NCBI RefSeq assembly: GCF_009982895.1
Contig: NZ_WXZL01000003.1
Location: forward strand, 211,706 to 275,705
Reading direction: 5' to 3'
DNA: 64,000 nucleotides
From: Deinococcus alpinitundrae
GTDB lineage: Bacteria; Deinococcota; Deinococci; Deinococcales; Deinococcaceae
Shown: positions 62,968 to 64,000 of the stretch, piece after piece
How positions within the stretch are numbered: the first letter of the stretch is position 1
Layout of the letters: each line of letters begins with the position of its first letter
Position numbers and translations under genes: made by a program
Notes under the pieces: generated by a model
What the model was told of the DNA's origin: nothing
The model's input: only the letters and a program-made list of their open reading frames with translations
Databases searched by the model: none

Positions 62968-63267
62968 ATGAAACGGTATCGGTTTCTACTCACGCCAGAA
63001 GACCAGAGCACCCTTCAGACATTCGTAGATACCGGCACTCGCAGTGTCCAGGCCCTTGTTCGTGCTCGGATCTTGCTGCTGGCCGATGAACATGGTGAAG
63101 CGCGCAATGACGCCCGTATTGCCCGCACGCTTGCCATTAGCACCAAGACCGTCGAAGAAAATCGGAGACGTTACGTTGAGGACGGCCTCCAGGCTGTCCT
63201 CAACCGCAGACCCCGCAAGGACAAGGGCGTCCCGGTCAAAGTTGATGCCACGCCGTCAGGTCGCTGA
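62968..63267 (+). pseudogene. IS630-family transposase N-terminal fragment
   Basis: This 99-residue frame begins MKRYRFLLTPEDQSTLQTFV and contains a helix-turn-helix typical of IS630 transposases: ARIARTLAISTKTVEENRRR, YVEDGLQAVLNRRPR. Similarity ends near 63240, where the sequence changes to unrelated DNA, so the catalytic part is missing. It begins 46 bases after the diguanylate cyclase stop. It is a different element from the IS630 fragment at 26 kb. Confidence 0.75.
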
Positions 63268-63509
63268 TAGGGCGCCTGGGCCACCAACACGCCGCGACTC
63301 GGCAGGACGTACATCCGGTCAGCTGCGACCGTGCCCAGGGTGCAGACGAGCTGCGGGCGCTCGGCTTTGCAGTTCGGATCGTTGACAGCCAGATTGACGC
63401 CGGTGAGCGTGAGCTTGACGGCCTCTTGGATGACCAAAGTTGCCAGCAGGCTTGTTGGCTGGAGTGGGAATGACGAACCAAGCGTCCCACGGCTTGGATC
63501 AACATACAT
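63241..63509 (-). pseudogene. Fragment of a secreted repeat-type protein
   Basis: The minus strand reads ATLVIQEAVKLTLTGVNLAV, then DPNCKAERPQLVCTLGTVAA and RMYVLPSRGVLVAQAPYQRP. The VCTLGT stretch resembles DUF11-type extracellular domains. The piece is bounded on one side by the IS630 fragment and on the other by an inverted copy of the IS-end-like repeat (63511-63522), and has no start or end of its own. This reading is tentative. Confidence 0.3.
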
Positions 63510-63510
63510 A

Positions 63511-63522
63511 GTTGCCAGAACC
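63511..63522 (-). repeat. IS-end-like repeat, copy 4 (inverted, partial)
   Basis: GTTGCCAGAACC is the reverse complement of GGTTCTGGCAAC, the core of the repeats at 50163, 58780 and 58959. It borders the protein fragment on its left and precedes the acetyl-xylan-esterase-like gene by about 110 bases. Confidence 0.4.
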
Positions 63523-63631
63523 GGGGTTCATCTGAGGCCCGCACTTCCCATTGCGCTGCGGGCGCTGGATACTGACTTCTATGACTGTTCTTGTTCTGAG
63601 CCAGCCCATGAGTCAGCCGGGATGATGCGCC

Positions 63632-64000
63632 GTGCAGTTTGACTTCTCTCTGGCTGAGCTTGAGGGCTACCAGCCTGCCGAGGCGGCACCCGCCGACTTC
63701 GGCGCGTTCTGGGACGCCACGCTTGAGGCGGCCCGTGCTTTTCCTTTGAACGCCCGTTTCGAACCGGTTGCGACGTTGCTGCGTTCGGTTGAGGCCTACG
63801 ACCTGAGCTTCGCTGGCTATGGTGGGGCGACCGTTCGCGGTTGGCTGCTGCTCCCTGCGGGCACACGAGCGCCGCTGCCCTGCGTGGTGGAATACCTCGG
63901 TTACGGCGGAGGCCGGGGACTGCCGACCGACTGGTTGCTGTGGCCGTCGGCGGGCTACGCCTGTGTGGTCATGGATACCCGCGGTCAGGGCAGCGCGTGG
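63632..64000 (+). CDS. Acetyl xylan esterase / cephalosporin-C deacetylase family protein (partial)
   Basis: From the GTG at 63632 the frame is open to the window end (123 residues). The sequence FSLAELEGYQPAEAAPADFG, FWDATLEAA, YDLSFAGYGGATVRGWLLLP and CVVEYLGYGGGRGLPTDWLL, ending VVMDTRGQGS, is characteristic of the AXE1 family of carbohydrate esterases (CE7). The serine, aspartate and histidine triad would lie beyond the window. These enzymes deacetylate xylo-oligosaccharides or cephalosporin C in the cytoplasm. Nothing here suggests it is broken. Confidence 0.88.
   Translation, partial: MQFDFSLAELEGYQPAEAAPADFGAFWDATLEAARAFPLNARFEPVATLLRSVEAYDLSFAGYGGATVRGWLLLPAGTRAPLPCVVEYLGYGGGRGLPTDWLLWPSAGYACVVMDTRGQGSAW

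Overview
The window is GC-rich bacterial chromosome or megaplasmid DNA that most resembles the genus Deinococcus. This rests on a fused urease gamma/beta gene, a two-domain PaaB, a 14-base operator close to the PaaR site described in Thermus thermophilus, very tight gene packing with many GTG/TTG starts that overlap the previous stop, and promoter-like hexamers set almost directly against start codons. The genus is inferred by eye; no database search was possible.

Bases 1-9441 are a urea module. A urea ABC importer (urtA-urtB-urtC, minus strand, urtC cut by the window edge) diverges from a urease operon (ureAB-ureC-hypA-hypB-ureE-ureF-ureG-ureD). The nickel chaperones hypA and hypB lie inside the urease operon and no hydrogenase is in view. 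Bases 9486-12374 hold the phenylacetyl-CoA epoxygenase genes paaABCD with a well-formed promoter and a probable PaaR operator. Bases 12403-24975 carry small-molecule catabolism: an amidohydrolase, a TIM-barrel epimerase, a LacI regulator with an adjacent Gfo/Idh/MocA dehydrogenase, an NAD salvage set (pncB, a NadM-like protein and nadE), and a ThuA/ThuB-like pair opposite a sugar ABC importer that has no ATPase gene.

Bases 24976-29612 are partly decayed: IS630 remnants abut a truncated sugar-binding protein, followed by an intact cupin, SMP-30 lactonase and 3-hydroxyisobutyrate-dehydrogenase-like gene, then a broken aldo/keto reductase and an intact aldehyde dehydrogenase. Next come a DUF892 ferritin-like protein, a zinc alcohol dehydrogenase with a perfect palindromic operator, and a compact myo-inositol operon (iolD-E-C-G-B). 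Bases 39458-45467 encode secreted or lipid-anchored proteins: one with its signal peptide separated by a 7-base homopolymer frameshift, a seven-bladed Vgb-like lipoprotein, and a family of repeated secreted domains. A large BTAD/ATPase/TPR regulator and an M42 aminopeptidase follow.

The most unusual part is 50.5-61.3 kb. Degenerate IS6-family transposase copies in opposite orientation bracket a set of lipid genes: a FabF-type ketosynthase, a small unknown protein, a DHA2 MFS exporter and an SDR on one strand; a TetR regulator, an alpha/beta hydrolase and a 561-residue fusion of a PlsY-like acyltransferase with a domain resembling cyanobacterial acyl-ACP reductase on the other. A tandem palindromic operator lies between the two arms. 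I read this as a mobile, regulated fatty-acyl modification/reduction cluster that may be undescribed. The last 3 kb contain a diguanylate cyclase cut at its 5' end by the IS6 remnant, an IS630 remnant and the start of an acetyl-xylan-esterase-like gene.
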